This document shows positions 1-12,882 of a stretch of DNA of 64,000 bases, one piece after another (the first letter of the stretch is position 1; the number at the start of each line of letters is the position of its first letter). The translations under genes and the position numbers were made by a program. This DNA comes from Coriaria nepalensis (lineage: Eukaryota; Streptophyta; Magnoliopsida; Cucurbitales; Coriariaceae): contig CP114499.1 in NCBI GenBank assembly GCA_027186245.1, positions 3,477,001-3,541,000 on the forward strand. The letters run 5' to 3'. The notes beneath the pieces are model-generated. The model ran no database searches and was not told the origin of the DNA. It saw only the letters and a program-made list of their open reading frames with translations.

Positions 1-469
1 AGTATGTAACGGACATTCCAGCTTCATGTGTCACATTATACTTATTTAAGTTCAACCAAATGAAACCCATAAATGAGTTTTAAGAAGATTAGGAGTTTTT
101 TCTTATATATTATATTAATTAGTAAGAGATTGTAATTAAAAGCATATATAATGTTACATATATAATTAAAAGGATAGTCGTCCGATCTCATTAAATGAGT
201 TGAGATTTAATTGATAGGTTTTGATTAAATTAATATTCATAAAATATTAAGGTAACTTTCGTAATATTAGAAAATTATGCATACAAAGAGAGTCATTGCA
301 CGTTGCTTCCATTGTAGTGAGAAGGTCTAGCAGTTTGCTGATAAGCCTGCTCCAAGCTATAAGGGAGTGAACTCTTTCTTCATCTCTTCATACCTTTTTT
401 CCTCTCTTCTTTTTTTTTTTTTTTTCTCTAAATAGGACTTGATTCTATTTATGGTTAGATTGAATAACG

Positions 470-773
470 GTTCGTTTGGTTTTGATTTATGAGTAGAACG
501 AGAATTGGTAAAATGATTAGAATGAGAAATGAAATGAGAATGGTTGGAATGATAAATGGAATGGAGAAGTACTTTTTCAAATTTCGTAATTCAACTTCAA
601 ATCTCCATATTTTTGTCGGAGAAACAAAAAAGTGATTCTCTATTATTGTTATCTGATTTCGACCATCCCTTATTAAATGGACCTTGAAAATAAAATGATT
701 TTTTATCCTCTTGGAGAATCAGTTTTGTGAACTCATTTCATTTTACCTCATATTCAATATCTAACCAAACGAC
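470..773. mobile_element. MITE-like element with imperfect terminal inverted repeats
   Basis: The left end reads GTTCGTTTGGTTTTGA and the reverse complement of the right end reads GTCGTTTGGTTAGATA. Further in, GGTAAAATGA..GAATGAG on the left matches GGTAAAATGAAATGAG on the reverse strand of the right. The interior has no coding potential. The size of about 300 bp and the imperfect arms fit a non-autonomous DNA transposon. A target-site duplication is not clear, so the superfamily is not assigned. Similar sequence in the opposite orientation lies near 34.7-34.83 kb. Confidence 0.45.
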
Positions 774-1977
774 AGAATGAAAATCAGTTTCTTTAAAGTT
801 AACTGATTGCTGATTTGAATATTATATAGTATTAATAAATATAACAGTTTTATCATTATTATATTGACATATGAGTGAAAAACTGTAATAAACTAATGAA
901 ATTTAGTGGAGTGGATTTATAAGGATGGCGAGACATATGTAATTGTACATAATTCTAATTCTTATTTCTCTTTGGCTTCGTGAAACAAATTCCACTTGAC
1001 TTTTATTTCTCCTTATTTCTTATTTTATTCTTCTAAATAGGGTTTATTTCTATTATGAACTAAATTTATTTTCTAGAGTTAAGATGTAGTGCAATTAATA
1101 ACTATATTTTGATTAATCTTTATTAAACTTTGTCAAGTATATTTTTACTAAGAATTATTATTATTATTAATGTTTTTAATTTCTTTGGTATCGAGAGTTG
1201 AATGATATAATGGCTTAAGTTGAAATCGAGAGATGAAATTTAGTCATAGTTGAATGATATACAATTATAATGTTCATTATATTATAGAGAGTACAAATTT
1301 ATTTATGCATAATAAATTAATTATTCATCAATTCTGAAATAAAATATATATTTAAAATACACTCGATTTTTTTCTTCAAAATATTTTAAGGTTAAATAAT
1401 TATTTTTATTATTTATTTAATTTTGTCCCCAAACTTTTTAAAATGTACACAAAATGTCTCATTTTGTTATTTGGATCATGTTGTAGATATAAAATTGAAT
1501 AATAACATTTAAAATCTATTAATCCTAAAATTAAACACCTCATATCATCTAAATAATGATAATATATATTAAATTATTATTTTTTAAAAACTAATTCACA
1601 ATTTTAGTTAAATTTTATTTGTCTACTCATCATTATTCATTTTTTATATTTTTGATGTATTATATATTAATTTTAGTATTTATAAAAAGTTTAGAAGTTA
1701 TTTTAAAATCCATTTAAAAATTTGTGGACAAAATTGAACAAACAATAAAAACATAAGGACGAAAACGTAAATTTAGCCAAGTTTTGACTGCTCGAGAACA
1801 GTTTACCAAATCGAACTTTACAAAACACACTATAATATATGCTCTCTTTTTTTTTTTTTTTTTTGGGTTGTAGAGACCCGGACTTTTTACTCTCTTTTAT
1901 TGCGGGCATTAGAAACGGGCTGAGCCCAATGAAGACCGAGAATACCAAAAAAGGCCCACAGGGAGTTGCTTTGATTT

Positions 1978-2019
1978 GTGCCACATCGAAACTGTAAGAT
2001 ACCAACTACTTCTTTATAA
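1978..2019 (+). promoter_or_regulatory. U6 snRNA promoter: USE and TATA box
   Basis: GTGCCACATCG at 1978-1988 matches the plant upstream sequence element (consensus RTCCCACATCG) with one mismatch. A TATA box, TTTATAA, lies at 2013-2019, about 30 bp before the U6 start. The USE-TATA gap is about 25 bp. In plants this short spacing selects RNA polymerase III, whereas Pol II snRNA genes have roughly one helical turn more. Confidence 0.9.
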
Positions 2020-2043
2020 TTCTTCACATGACGGTCGACTATC

Positions 2044-2063
2044 GTCCCTTCGGGGACATCCGA

Positions 2064-2095
<32 letters not shown>

Positions 2096-2145
2096 GGCCC
2101 CTGCGCAAGGATGACACGCACAAATCGAGAAATGGTCCAAATTTT
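2044..2145 (+). ncRNA. U6: U6 spliceosomal snRNA
   Basis: The full plant U6 sequence is present: the 5' stem-loop GTCCCTTCGGGGAC at 2044-2057, the ACAGAGA box at 2079-2085 that pairs with the 5' splice site, the AGC triad that follows in GATTAGCATGG, and the 3' end GGTCCAAATTTT. I see no difference from the usual plant U6. It runs into seven T residues (2142-2148), the Pol III terminator. With the USE and TATA at canonical spacing, this is very likely a functional copy. U6 acts in the nucleus as the catalytic RNA of the spliceosome. Confidence 0.97.
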
Positions 2146-2148
2146 TTT
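2142..2148 (+). terminator. Pol III oligo-T terminator of U6
   Basis: A run of seven T residues directly follows the conserved U6 3' end (GGTCCAAA). Confidence 0.9.
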
Positions 2149-2192
2149 CTCTCTTGGCCCTCTGCGTTCTTGACGGAATTATCGCTGCGTCA

Positions 2193-2712
2193 ATGGCTTT
2201 CAAGATCCTCAATGTCAGGTAATTTTGATTCTCCTTTGCTCTTCTTTGATGGCGTTTCTCCAACATTTAATCCTCGTTACTCATAGATTAGGTTCACTTC
2301 GATTCCTCTGCAAACTAGAAACTGAACGGATTTCCAGTTTAGATCATCAATCGAATCTTGCTGTTTTTTTCTTTTAGGATCCCCTTCTATCGTATGGTAA
2401 ATGTAGTTTTAGGCATTATCAATCTGATCTTTCAAACAGAGTGTTCGGACTATAATCGTGTGCAGGAGCTATAGAAACTATGCTCCAAGTGTCAGTATCA
2501 TAGCTTCAGATGTTGTGGATACATTGCTTGGAAAGGGAACATGGATAATTTGCTTGGAATTTCATTTCAACTTGTGTTGGCCAAAATTGAAGAGAATGTC
2601 TTATTTCTTATGTCTGCGATTTTTTGGTCGAGTTTGTAGTGAAACGCTTGCCAAAATGGAGTTGGCATACATTCATTTGGAAACATTTTTAGGGTTTTGG
2701 AGGCTAACATGA
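2193..2712 (+). CDS. possible two-exon small protein gene, unrecognised
   Basis: An ATG at 2193 opens a 26-nt exon (MAFKILNV plus two bases) that ends in CAG|GTAATT at 2218. A good acceptor, TGTGCAG, ends at 2465. Joining 2193-2218 to 2466-2712 keeps one open frame of 90 residues (91 codons with the TGA). The second exon begins [21 protein letters not shown] do not recognise the protein. The support is only the matched splice signals, the 247-bp intron and the kept frame. The locus starts about 45 bp after the U6 terminator, so it could equally be a non-coding transcript or chance. Confidence 0.25.
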
Positions 2713-3986
2713 GTTGGGGGTGACTGGGGTCCCAAACAGATTGCCAAACTACCGCTTATAGCCATATTTATGTTATCTATCCTATTAGTTCATGTGCGGC
2801 TTATGAGTGTGCCTGAAAAAGGAATATGGATAATGGATCTGTCTCCAAAATTCTCCATTGTTAGCTTGGCTTTGAAGTTTCATGGTCGGAAAAAACTCAT
2901 TGCATTTCCTTGATATATGCATATGGTGATCATGACAGATGATGGGTGGTCTTATGTGACGGATCCAACATGTTAAATTTCAAGGTCAGTACGCATGGTC
3001 TTCCATTTTCTTACTTTAATTTTCAATTCATTTTCATGGAATACTTCATCAAGGCTGCAGCTTTAGTTTGCCAATAATGATTGATGAGATAAATAACAAC
3101 ATGAGATATGTTCAGCAACCATCGGTTTGTAAAATTGTTAACATTTTTTGGATGGAGTGAAAACTTGCAGAAATACCTAAACATCATGTCACAAACATGT
3201 TGTTTGTTCATATATTTCTTTTCTTCATTAGTCACTCTCCTTCTACATCATTTTCACATAAGCAAATGAGATTGGTTCAACTTTTATGCAGAATATAATA
3301 AGCTTAGGTTCGGCTAAAATTTGGCGTGAATTGGCCATTCAAATGAGCCAAAAGGAGCTTGTTATCAAATACTGAGTTCTAAACAAAACGTTCTTCTTCA
3401 TGTAAAATCTTCAGCGATATATTATAATCCTTGTCTGCCAATTCTAGTATATAATATGTTAGAGATTTATGCCTTGAAATAAGATTTTGCATTTTACATA
3501 TATAATATAGTAAGGATATATAGAAGTGCATATATATGTATATATATGAAAGCGTCTAATGTTACTCTAGTTACACAGTTGTTTTATCTTTTGGAGGCCA
3601 AATTGCCCTTTGTTTTTCTTCTTTATCCCGGTTTTGCCACAACTAAGAGCAGAGGCTTCGTGGGGCTGTTATTGTTAATGTTGCAGCACAGATTGCGTAT
3701 GGGTTGTTGAAGTCCACTTTTTCACTCTATATAGACCGTTAGACCTATACTTCTTCCCTCTTATTACATTAGGCATGTTGTTCTTGTCTTCTGATCTAGA
3801 AAATTGTGATTTGCAAGTTTTGGAATTATTTCATAACAAAAAGGGGTTTAGATAAGTAGTGCTTGGAATGTGATTAGATACGATCATTATTTGATTTGGA
3901 ACTTACATATAATTATTCGATGCATATATATATATATGTATATGGTAGATGCATATAAAAAGGGGTTATCCAAGTTTTACTACTTA
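2713..3986. other. intergenic, no feature recognised
   Basis: AT-rich DNA with TA-rich stretches near 3498-3548 and 3923-3940. No coding region, RNA gene or transposon is recognised. Confidence 0.6.
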
Positions 3987-5108
<1,122 letters not shown>

Positions 5109-6255
5109 CGCTGTTTGGATTCGCTCTCCCAGCTAGATTGTGTCTTTACACGATCCAAACTCTTTCCTTCATAAAGGTCTATCTCAAAGTACAACTACAT
5201 TCCATGTTCTATCTTTAATTTTCCTGACATTTTATAGGCCACACGAAACTTAGATGGCTACCAACAGCTGGTTGATTGATTTGATCGTTTGATAGCCGCA
5301 AGGGTAGGTAACTGGGTTTGGGGGTTGATTCTCGTGGTTTTGAACATCCGATCGTATGTTAAAAACATATATCCAATTGTTATGATTTAGGGGGGATAAT
5401 AATTAATATATGCAAATTTAAAGGTTTTTTAAATAATAAAAAAAAGGTTCTTGTCAATGGTCAATTCCACAAGCATTCTTGGGTTACGATTCTGGACAAA
5501 ATGAACAGCCGCTCAAACCTTGACACAAAGAATTCTCGAACCTCATCAAGCTTACTAGCGGTGGTTGGGATTCGCCCACAAAAATGTTCACCGTGTCGAC
5601 CCAGTAATAAAAAGAAATTCGTATTATTTATTATTATTTATTTATTTATTTTATTTGATTTTTTCCTCATTTTAGCCTGCATGCTCTTCTTCTATATTAT
5701 ATTTATTCTTCCACATCGTCCTTCCTTTATTTACCCCTCATTTGCATTTTTTGTTTAACGGGACTATATTAGTTTGACAAAATTTCTTACACTGAATTCC
5801 TTTTTTTGGTTTACTCATTGTATACTTCTTCCGACTACCTTGTGTTTTTTAGAAGAACCCTGCAGCTGTGAAGTTCAATTTCAAAAAAGAAGGGATGCCC
5901 GCATTACCTTGAGCTTGACCTTCTATTTGGCACTCATACATACAGCCACTGGAACTCTAAGACGTGCTTCCACGGATGTTGTATGCACCTAGGATGAAAA
6001 AGAAGAAATTGAGGCCATGACACCTGCCATGCTCTTGTATCCAATTTTTGTGGGCAGCCAAGAAATCACTCCTGACAGACTAGATGATATAGAAGTCCTT
6101 GTCCATGACCCCATTGGTGTTAGACGTTCCAGTCCATCCCAAAACAATTCCTCGATATTCAACACTACTCTCGATCCCCATCTGGTGGCAAATATACGGG
6201 CAAGAATAAGGATAAGGAAGTTCGTGCTAGCAGTGTTTCTAATTGTTTTAGCAAT
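5109..6255. other. intergenic / transposon flank
   Basis: No gene is recognised. The first few hundred bases lie upstream of the CCoAOMT-like gene and should contain its promoter. The right half leads into the Harbinger relic and may include its degraded 5' part, but no terminal inverted repeat could be placed. Confidence 0.5.
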
Positions 6256-6606
6256 ATGGCTGCAAAAAGTGAAGGAAGGGTTGCAAGGTGGCAGAAGATC
6301 ATCGAAGCAAAAGTCTCTTACTTTCAAAACAAGGCTGCCTGGGTTGAATGTGATCGTGTATCATCTGCTATTAGCTCGCCCTCCAAGCAACCGGATTATT
6401 CTGTCATTCAATGCCTAACCATGCGGAACGAGATGTAGGACCTTGAACCGGATACGTACGACTTTCTATCGACTGAATACCTTGTTCATGAACACAATCA
6501 TGAGTATTTCGTATGTATGACTTCTATTGCAAGCGAGAGCCGTCTGAAGAGGTGGTTAGCTGCTCTTGTTGTGGACACAAGCCTTGAACTATATCCTTCA
6601 TGTTAA
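6256..6606 (+). pseudogene. PIF/Harbinger ORF1-like (Myb/SANT-associated) relic
   Basis: The frame from 6256 is open to a TAG at 6436-6438 and then open again, in the same frame, to TAA at 6604-6606. The translation (ARWQKIIEAKVSYFQNKAAW ... DTYDFLSTEYLVHEHNHEYF ... RLKRWLA) resembles the C-terminal part of plant Myb/SANT-like proteins: a short helix, then a 'Y..A......F......R..WL' pattern. Such proteins serve as the DNA-binding ORF1 of PIF/Harbinger elements. It lies about 1 kb upstream of, and in the same orientation as, the Harbinger transposase relic, which is the usual ORF1/ORF2 arrangement. The family call is inference from pattern; the internal stop is seen directly. Confidence 0.5.
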
Positions 6607-7597
6607 CTCTATCAATAATAGACTTTTATATTAATAATCTTAAATAATGTTTAACCGTTATGGCTTACTATACTTGAAAATTTTTTGCTACTTAAAACCA
6701 TGACACCTGAAATAAGTTCTGACTTGGTCAGTGTTAACTACAAATATTTGACCTGAAATAAAACACCCCCACTAATAAAACATGATGCACCATCTCCATA
6801 ATAAGTATAATATGTCTATTACAAAATTTTTCATCTAAATTTGTTTGCCTTTTTATTAGACTGAGGTTATGATCGAAGTACCTTTATGAGGCAATCATGA
6901 TGTAAATTAATTTCCATCTTTTCTACAAAATATTATGGTTCATAAAAATAACTTCTAACCATGCAAGAGAATCATTCAACTAACTAATCAAGGTGGAAAC
7001 ATTATATAATAGTACTTATAGATGGCCTTGACCCACCTGGAAATACATCCCACCTAATAAGTATTAGTCAGTATTACCCATCAACCCATCTCACTCATCC
7101 TTTATAAATTTGTCTCGTAAAGGATTCTTCAATTACCTCTAATACTTCATTCTCTCTCAATATTTCTCACCTTCTCCCGAATTGTAGGTAAACACCCTTC
7201 TCCTTTTCTCAGACCATTTATCTAATTCTATTCATCATTCCATAATAAATTGAAGACATGATTTTTTTTCCTTTCTTTTTTACTTCATTTACTATCCTGC
7301 CATTGTGTTTTCTTCTGTAAGAGCACATTTCAATATGATGTATTACGATATTGCATGAAGTCCTTCCCCTACCGTACAAAAACGTGAATCATTCCTGAGT
7401 TGTGTTATAACAAGTTTTGTCAACAACTATTTTTTAAATAAATTTTATTTTCATCACGACCAATTTCTCCTTTTAATTTTTCCCCCACTAGGTTTTCCCT
7501 ACCATACACACATCTACAAATCTTCCACTAACTCAACCTCTTTAGTGTCATGGACCCACATAGCTCCTCCTCATCCGACAATAGTGATTTAGGATAA

Positions 7598-8860
7598 ATT
7601 TGTATGCTAATGGACGAACAACTGCAAGTCGATTTGCGAGCTGCCACAGAACTTGCTGAGTCCGAATGCAGGTACCTTCATAAGCAACCTATGCATCCGT
7701 CAGTGCTCTCAGGTGCTGTATACACGATGGATCTCATTTTAGGGCACGTGGGAGTATGTAATCAGCTGTGTCGAATGGAACCACACATTCTCATTGACCT
7801 ATGCGAACTGTTGAAGTATCAAAAGCTTTTAAACCACTCAACCAACGTGAGAGCAAAGTAACAATTGACAATGTTCCTTTTCATTCTCACCCATGGTGTC
7901 GGTCATCGCATGGTCGCCGATCAATTCCAACACTCTACCGAAACTGTCACCGTCATTTCAACACAACATTATGAGCAGTTTGTACGTTGGCGCAAGAATT
8001 AGTTGTTCGAAAACTGCATGGTAGCCATCTCCCTTCCCTACAATCACATCCAAAATATTGCCCTTCATCGACTTTCATATACCTGATCGGTCCGAAATAT
8101 AGTATATTGTACTCTTTTCTTTATTTTTTTTTCATTCTTTCCCGTCTATAACGGACACACTATATAGAATTGTATCGATGCTATCGTTCCAGCCAAAAAG
8201 GCAACACCGTTCCGCGACATGAAGGGAAATACTTCTTAGAACGTTATGTGCGTTTGTGCTCATGACATGACATTCACATATGAGTACACAGGGTGGGAAG
8301 GCAGTGCAAATGACTTTAGAGTTTTCCACGACGCTATTCCTTACCTCAGAATCAATTCCCTATGTCATGCTTGGGTTTGTTATACAACCGAAAATATTAC
8401 TGCTACATATAATACACGTCAACTGATAATGAACTCTTGGTTTGCTTCATCCAGGTGAATACTGACGCTATCATTTAAGTGAATTTAATGGGCATAGTAA
8501 TCCACCCACAAGTTATATGGAATATTCAAAATTCATGCGTCACTCCGAGGTGTAATCGAGAGTACATGTCTCCATACCATATGTATACACATACCCTCAT
8601 TATGCATGCTTGCTGTGGAATTCACATTTTCATACGTACACACCAAGCAGGCAACAGTTTATTCGATCAGTATGCCCGAGAGTGTTGTTGATCAATCTGG
8701 CGAACCCGTTCATCACGTGCACCCTCCCCAATAATTTCTGATCGAGGCCATTGGTTTTTCCAACGTACGTGCTGATCAGATGGCTGTTATCCGGAACAGT
8801 ATTGCACAAGGCCTCTGGGCGCGTCGTCATCACAGCAACTAGAATATCTATTTTCATATT
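7598..8860 (+). pseudogene. PIF/Harbinger DDE transposase relic
   Basis: Fragments in successive frames read in the order of a plant HARBI1-like nuclease. They are an N-terminal helical segment (7604-7858, ending at a stop at 7859-7861), a part reading VADQFQHSTETV near 7910, a first catalytic-Asp region (CIDAIVPAKK near 8170-8200), and the signature FTYEYTGWEGSANDFRVF at about 8272-8325. A C-terminal segment lies near 8760-8850 (NVRADQMAVIRNSIAQGLW). The stretch that should carry the second catalytic Asp (8460-8690) is unrecognisable. Several frameshifts and stops make it inactive. The family is clear from the GWEGSA..DSRV-type motif; the exact ends are not. Confidence 0.8.
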
Positions 8861-9028
8861 AGAGGATGATTTCCCACGTTGTTAAAATTAGGATAATTCC
8901 TCCATTCAATATTGCAAGTGAAGTGGAAATGGAATCGGTCGATGAAGTGGCCTAAGATAATTAATATAAATATACTCCAAAGTTAACCAAAGAGAAAATG
9001 TGCTCGATGGATCGATGAAGAGCTCTTT

Positions 9029-9245
9029 ACAAGTCGAAATCTTTCGACTCGTAGAGTAGTTTTAAGAGTTGAAGGACATTTTACAGGTTAAAACCATTTA
9101 ACCCGTAATAGAGCTATTCTAAGTAACTATAAATCACTCTATGAGTTGAAGGATCTCGACTTGTGAAAAATTCTTCGACCCTTAAAGTTACTTTATGAGT
9201 CGAAGAGTTTCGATCTGTTAATGAGCTTTCGACTTATAGAGTTAT
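9029..9245. repeat. tandem repeat with a hairpin in each unit (four units)
   Basis: Four degenerate units start near 9029, 9083, 9141 and 9195, a period of 54-58 bp. Each contains an inverted pair such as ACAAGTCGAAA..TTTCGACTCGT, followed by TAGAGTA-like sequence. The same design occurs at 33955-34206. The array begins just after the Harbinger relic. Confidence 0.7.
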
Positions 9246-10780
9246 CAAAAAGTTTTAGGACGCTTACCAAATTACTCGAAGAAGGGTTTTTCGACGTCGA
9301 TTCCAATGCCGCTTTCAACCTCTTAGCTTCTCCTTGAAGTGAGATTGAAAAATCATCTTCCTTCTTTCTTTTTTGTTGGTCTTTCTTCGCATTTCTACCA
9401 ATTCGAGCTATTATAAATTTTCAAAATGCACTTAGTATGTTTTCGAGAGAGAATGAGTTCGTGACTTCCAATGAATTCGCGAGCTCGAATGAGTTCGTTG
9501 ATAAAAGTAAAATGAACATTCAAGTCTTCGAACGTGCATTAATGGGGAAAATACAAAAGAAAGAAAAGAAAATCTAAGGAAAAAAAGAGAAAAAAGAAGG
9601 AAGTAGGGGGAAAGAAAAAAAAAAAAAAAAAACATGCAGTTAACCGAGTGTGCAAATCCTAATGCTGAAAAATAGGTGCATATCTCACAGACAATAATTT
9701 ATCGAACAATAAGCAGTAGGGACTTTCCAACTGAAAATCAGATCCTGGAAATTAATCTTGCCCCACTATACAGGAGCTAAAACCAAATTCACATCATAAT
9801 CTGGTTCTTCTACCTATTTCACCTTCGATTTTAGAAAGATACTCAAATGAATATTGTTCGTGTACCTCTTTTGGAGGTCGGAAGATTGATAAAGTTGGCT
9901 GGAAAACTGAGGTTCGCAGCGAACAGCTCTTTAGACCTCATCAAATCTAAACAAGAACGTTGGGGATTTGCTTAATGGATGTGCCTTTAGAAAGAGCGTT
10001 TGCTCCTAAATTTTTAGGATTAATTTATTTTTTGGCTATTATATAATTCAACTTTTATAAATTCATTTATTTATAATTTTCAGATAATTTTTTATTTGTT
10101 ATACAAAAATAAGATTTTTTAAGTTATTTTAATCATTTTTCGATAACCAACTTTAATATATACGATACATATAAATCTATAATTTTAATAATATCACATC
10201 ATAAAAAATAAAAATTCTAAATTCTATCTAAATTAATTATTTTATTTACAATTTTATCCCTACTATTTTTATAATTCACATTTTCTACTCTTATTATATT
10301 TTTATCTTTTCACCAGAATTCATGAACCCCAATTCTCTAAATATAAAACATATTTAAAAATACAATTTACTAGAAAGAGAGTGGGAGTAATTCCCTATCA
10401 TCATTTTTTACTAGCAAATGTGTAGGAAGTTAAACATGGTAATGATTACTTAACGCTTTTGTTAATACAATGAAATGAATTGATAAAATGTAAATAAAGC
10501 TTAAACAAATTTTAGATAAAGTGTAATGGATTGATAATCATTTAAATCACTTGCTTAATTAATTAATTAGCAGATAATGCCGCTAGCCTAATCTCAAAGT
10601 GAATCATAAAAGTAAACCGTAAACCAAATTGTGTTGATCAAAAAGTAAACAAACAAAGGGTTCTAAGACTATGGCCGCCTTATCCTCGTCTTCTCCTTCG
10701 CATCTACAGGTTTGCCTATGACGAAAAATCTATATATAAATATTGACATACAGACAAATAAAAAATGGAGACTTCATTTA
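9246..10780. other. intergenic, AT-rich
   Basis: No gene is recognised. There is a purine-rich stretch at about 9550-9632 and AT-rich DNA at 10015-10380. The last few hundred bases lie downstream of the ARAD-like gene. Confidence 0.6.
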
Positions 10781-12882
10781 TCATCTTCTCCTCTTCACCC
10801 ACCAATCCGGAACCTTTAGCCTCCGGCTTCTATGTACATCAAGTTTTACTGCAGGAACCTTATGTTTTACCTGTCTCCATATCATATTTACAGCATCGTC
10901 CTTTTTGGGAGGGTACTGGAATTCATAATGATGGGAAACATTCTTAAGGTGCTTCCACATTTGAATCCACCTCTCTTTTGGAAATTGCCTGAGCTGATTT
11001 ACCATGTAACCTGGTTCTAACGCCTCTTTAAAAGAGAAGAATAATGAGAATTGGGTGTAGTCAATTTCATCCTCATAAGGCAGCTCGATTTGGTCACTGA
11101 CGATAACGGGAACACAGTGGCTCACAATTGCATCAAAGAGCCGACAAGATGAAGGAGTGTCTCCTGCCGGATCCAGACAGAACTTTGAAGAACGCATTCC
11201 TTGTGTAGACTGGAAAAATAATGGGAAATGAAATATAAAATAATAGGTGAATTATGTGCTTCACATGGGGTGTGGAACCACATGAAAATGAAAATGTCAG
11301 ATTTTTATCCTTTTGAAAGGGCTTTTTTATTTTGACTTCCTTTTACATCGAAACTTCCTTGGATCCAACAAATTGAACATCTGCATCTAGATGTTCATGG
11401 GGACAAGAAGAGTCTTAAGACAACTAATAAAGTTCATCTTTAGGATTAGCATATTGACCGCAGTGAAAAGGACAAAGGGTATGGAACTGATATGCAAAAA
11501 AAAAAAAAAGGATCTATGAGTTTTCTTGGTAAGGTCTACTACATACCTGTTTAATATTTTCTCCCGTCGCAACGCTCTGTTCATAATGAACATCATCATA
11601 TCCAGATAATATACTTGCCAGTTTCACACGAATGATGCCTTCCTGCAACACAATAGAACCAAAAAATATAATCATTTCCAAGTCCAGATGCATAAGGTAG
11701 TGTTTCGCACAAATCCGAAGTAGAGACACATACATCCTTCCGCAATGTTCTCCCCCGGAAGAAAAGGAGAGTGGTGCGAGACCCGTATGGATCCGGAGTG
11801 TCATCATCTATAAAAGAATCCACGACATGTACATATGGGGCCACAACATCTTTGTGCAAATTGGAAATGGATTTTGGGTAGCGGCCAAAGTCTACAACGA
11901 TTTGAATAGATGCATTCAACTGATCTCGAAGAAATCTGAAAGCATTAGGATGTGTCGTAGGAATTACGTGGTCTCTGCCATTAGACCTCTGCCAATACTT
12001 AGATTCCCTCAAGAATTTCAGCAAGTCAATCTGAAATCGAAAAAATGGTCTCAGATTATTTCAATGGAAACGAAAATTGTCAGCTTTTCGTCAGTTGATT
12101 ATAATTTGTGCATTATCAAGAACAAAACATATTCATGGGATTTTTACTCGGTTCCATATTTATAAGAAATATTTTCTGTAAAAATTCACCAAAATCTCTT
12201 CTCTTTCTAAGGAAATTCCCAAAATTAACCACTACAAAGCCAATTCTTTTAGCTTCCTTTTCGATTCTACTGTTTCAGATCGCAGAAACAGGGCCAGTGA
12301 TCAGGATTGCAATACAGGTCCAATTGAATTGAAGAACAGAGACAGATGATTATCAAGTACCTGCAATTGGTGATCAATCTCAGTAGCAGGATCAGTCATG
12401 TTATGGCCGTGCGTATTGAAGCTCAAGGAAGAGAAAAACGGAACGAAGAAAGCTTCTGCCAGTTCCGCATCTAAAACCCTAACAACCTCCCTCCATTCGC
12501 CATTATCGCCTCCTCCATCACCTTCGTACAGAAGCGACCCCATAATCCAATACTCAACACTATGCTGCTTCCTCAGGTCGGAATTCCTCGGCCAGGGTGG
12601 CCAATTATCTGTGGTAACAGGAATCTGGTCGGAGCTCAGGCGATCAAGCATGCCGACATTGAAGCGGCGGGGGATATCGTACATGTAGATTCGAAGAGGA
12701 GGAGCGGTTGTTACACAGAGAGAGCGTGAAGTCGGCGGTGATTGTAGTAAGGGGAAGAAGTATGACCGGAGATCGACGGTTCCGATGAAGATAAAGTAGG
12801 AGATGAGGAGTAGGAAGATGAAGGCGATGGTGGCGAGTATTGCTTTTCCGTACATATTATCTCTCTTCAGTGATGATGACAT
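10781..12882 (-). CDS. ARAD1: ARAD-like exostosin glycosyltransferase (GT47, 4 exons)
   Basis: Exons on the minus strand are 12361-12882, 11734-12030, 11547-11642 and 10781-11209. All are GT..AG with phase-0 junctions, giving 447 aa. Residues 12-33 ([18 protein letters not shown]) form a type II signal anchor. The rest is a lumenal exostosin domain with the pattern [14 protein letters not shown] (start), [29 protein letters not shown] and the nucleotide-sugar signature [20 protein letters not shown]. The C-terminus, [12 protein letters not shown], is typical of the ARAD branch. Arabidopsis ARAD1/ARAD2 are Golgi enzymes needed for the alpha-1,5-arabinan side chains of pectin (rhamnogalacturonan I). 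Assignment to that activity here is by similarity. The gene looks intact. The symbol marks the nearest family member, not proven orthology. Confidence 0.92.

Larger units (their letters stand above)
1..2043. other. AT-rich intergenic DNA with a MITE-like element
   Basis: No coding region is supported here. The stretch is AT-rich, with short poly-T tracts near 409-425 and 1848-1864. It holds the MITE-like element at 470-773 and, near its right end, the U6 promoter. Around 1917-1957 there are GGGCT/AGCCC and GGCCCA motifs, which resemble site II elements of plant promoters. Confidence 0.7.

Noticed and set aside
6017..6418. 133-codon plus-strand frame with a hydrophobic segment
   Set aside because: The alternative frame from 6256 gives the Harbinger ORF1-like reading, and the 6017 frame has no recognisable motif.
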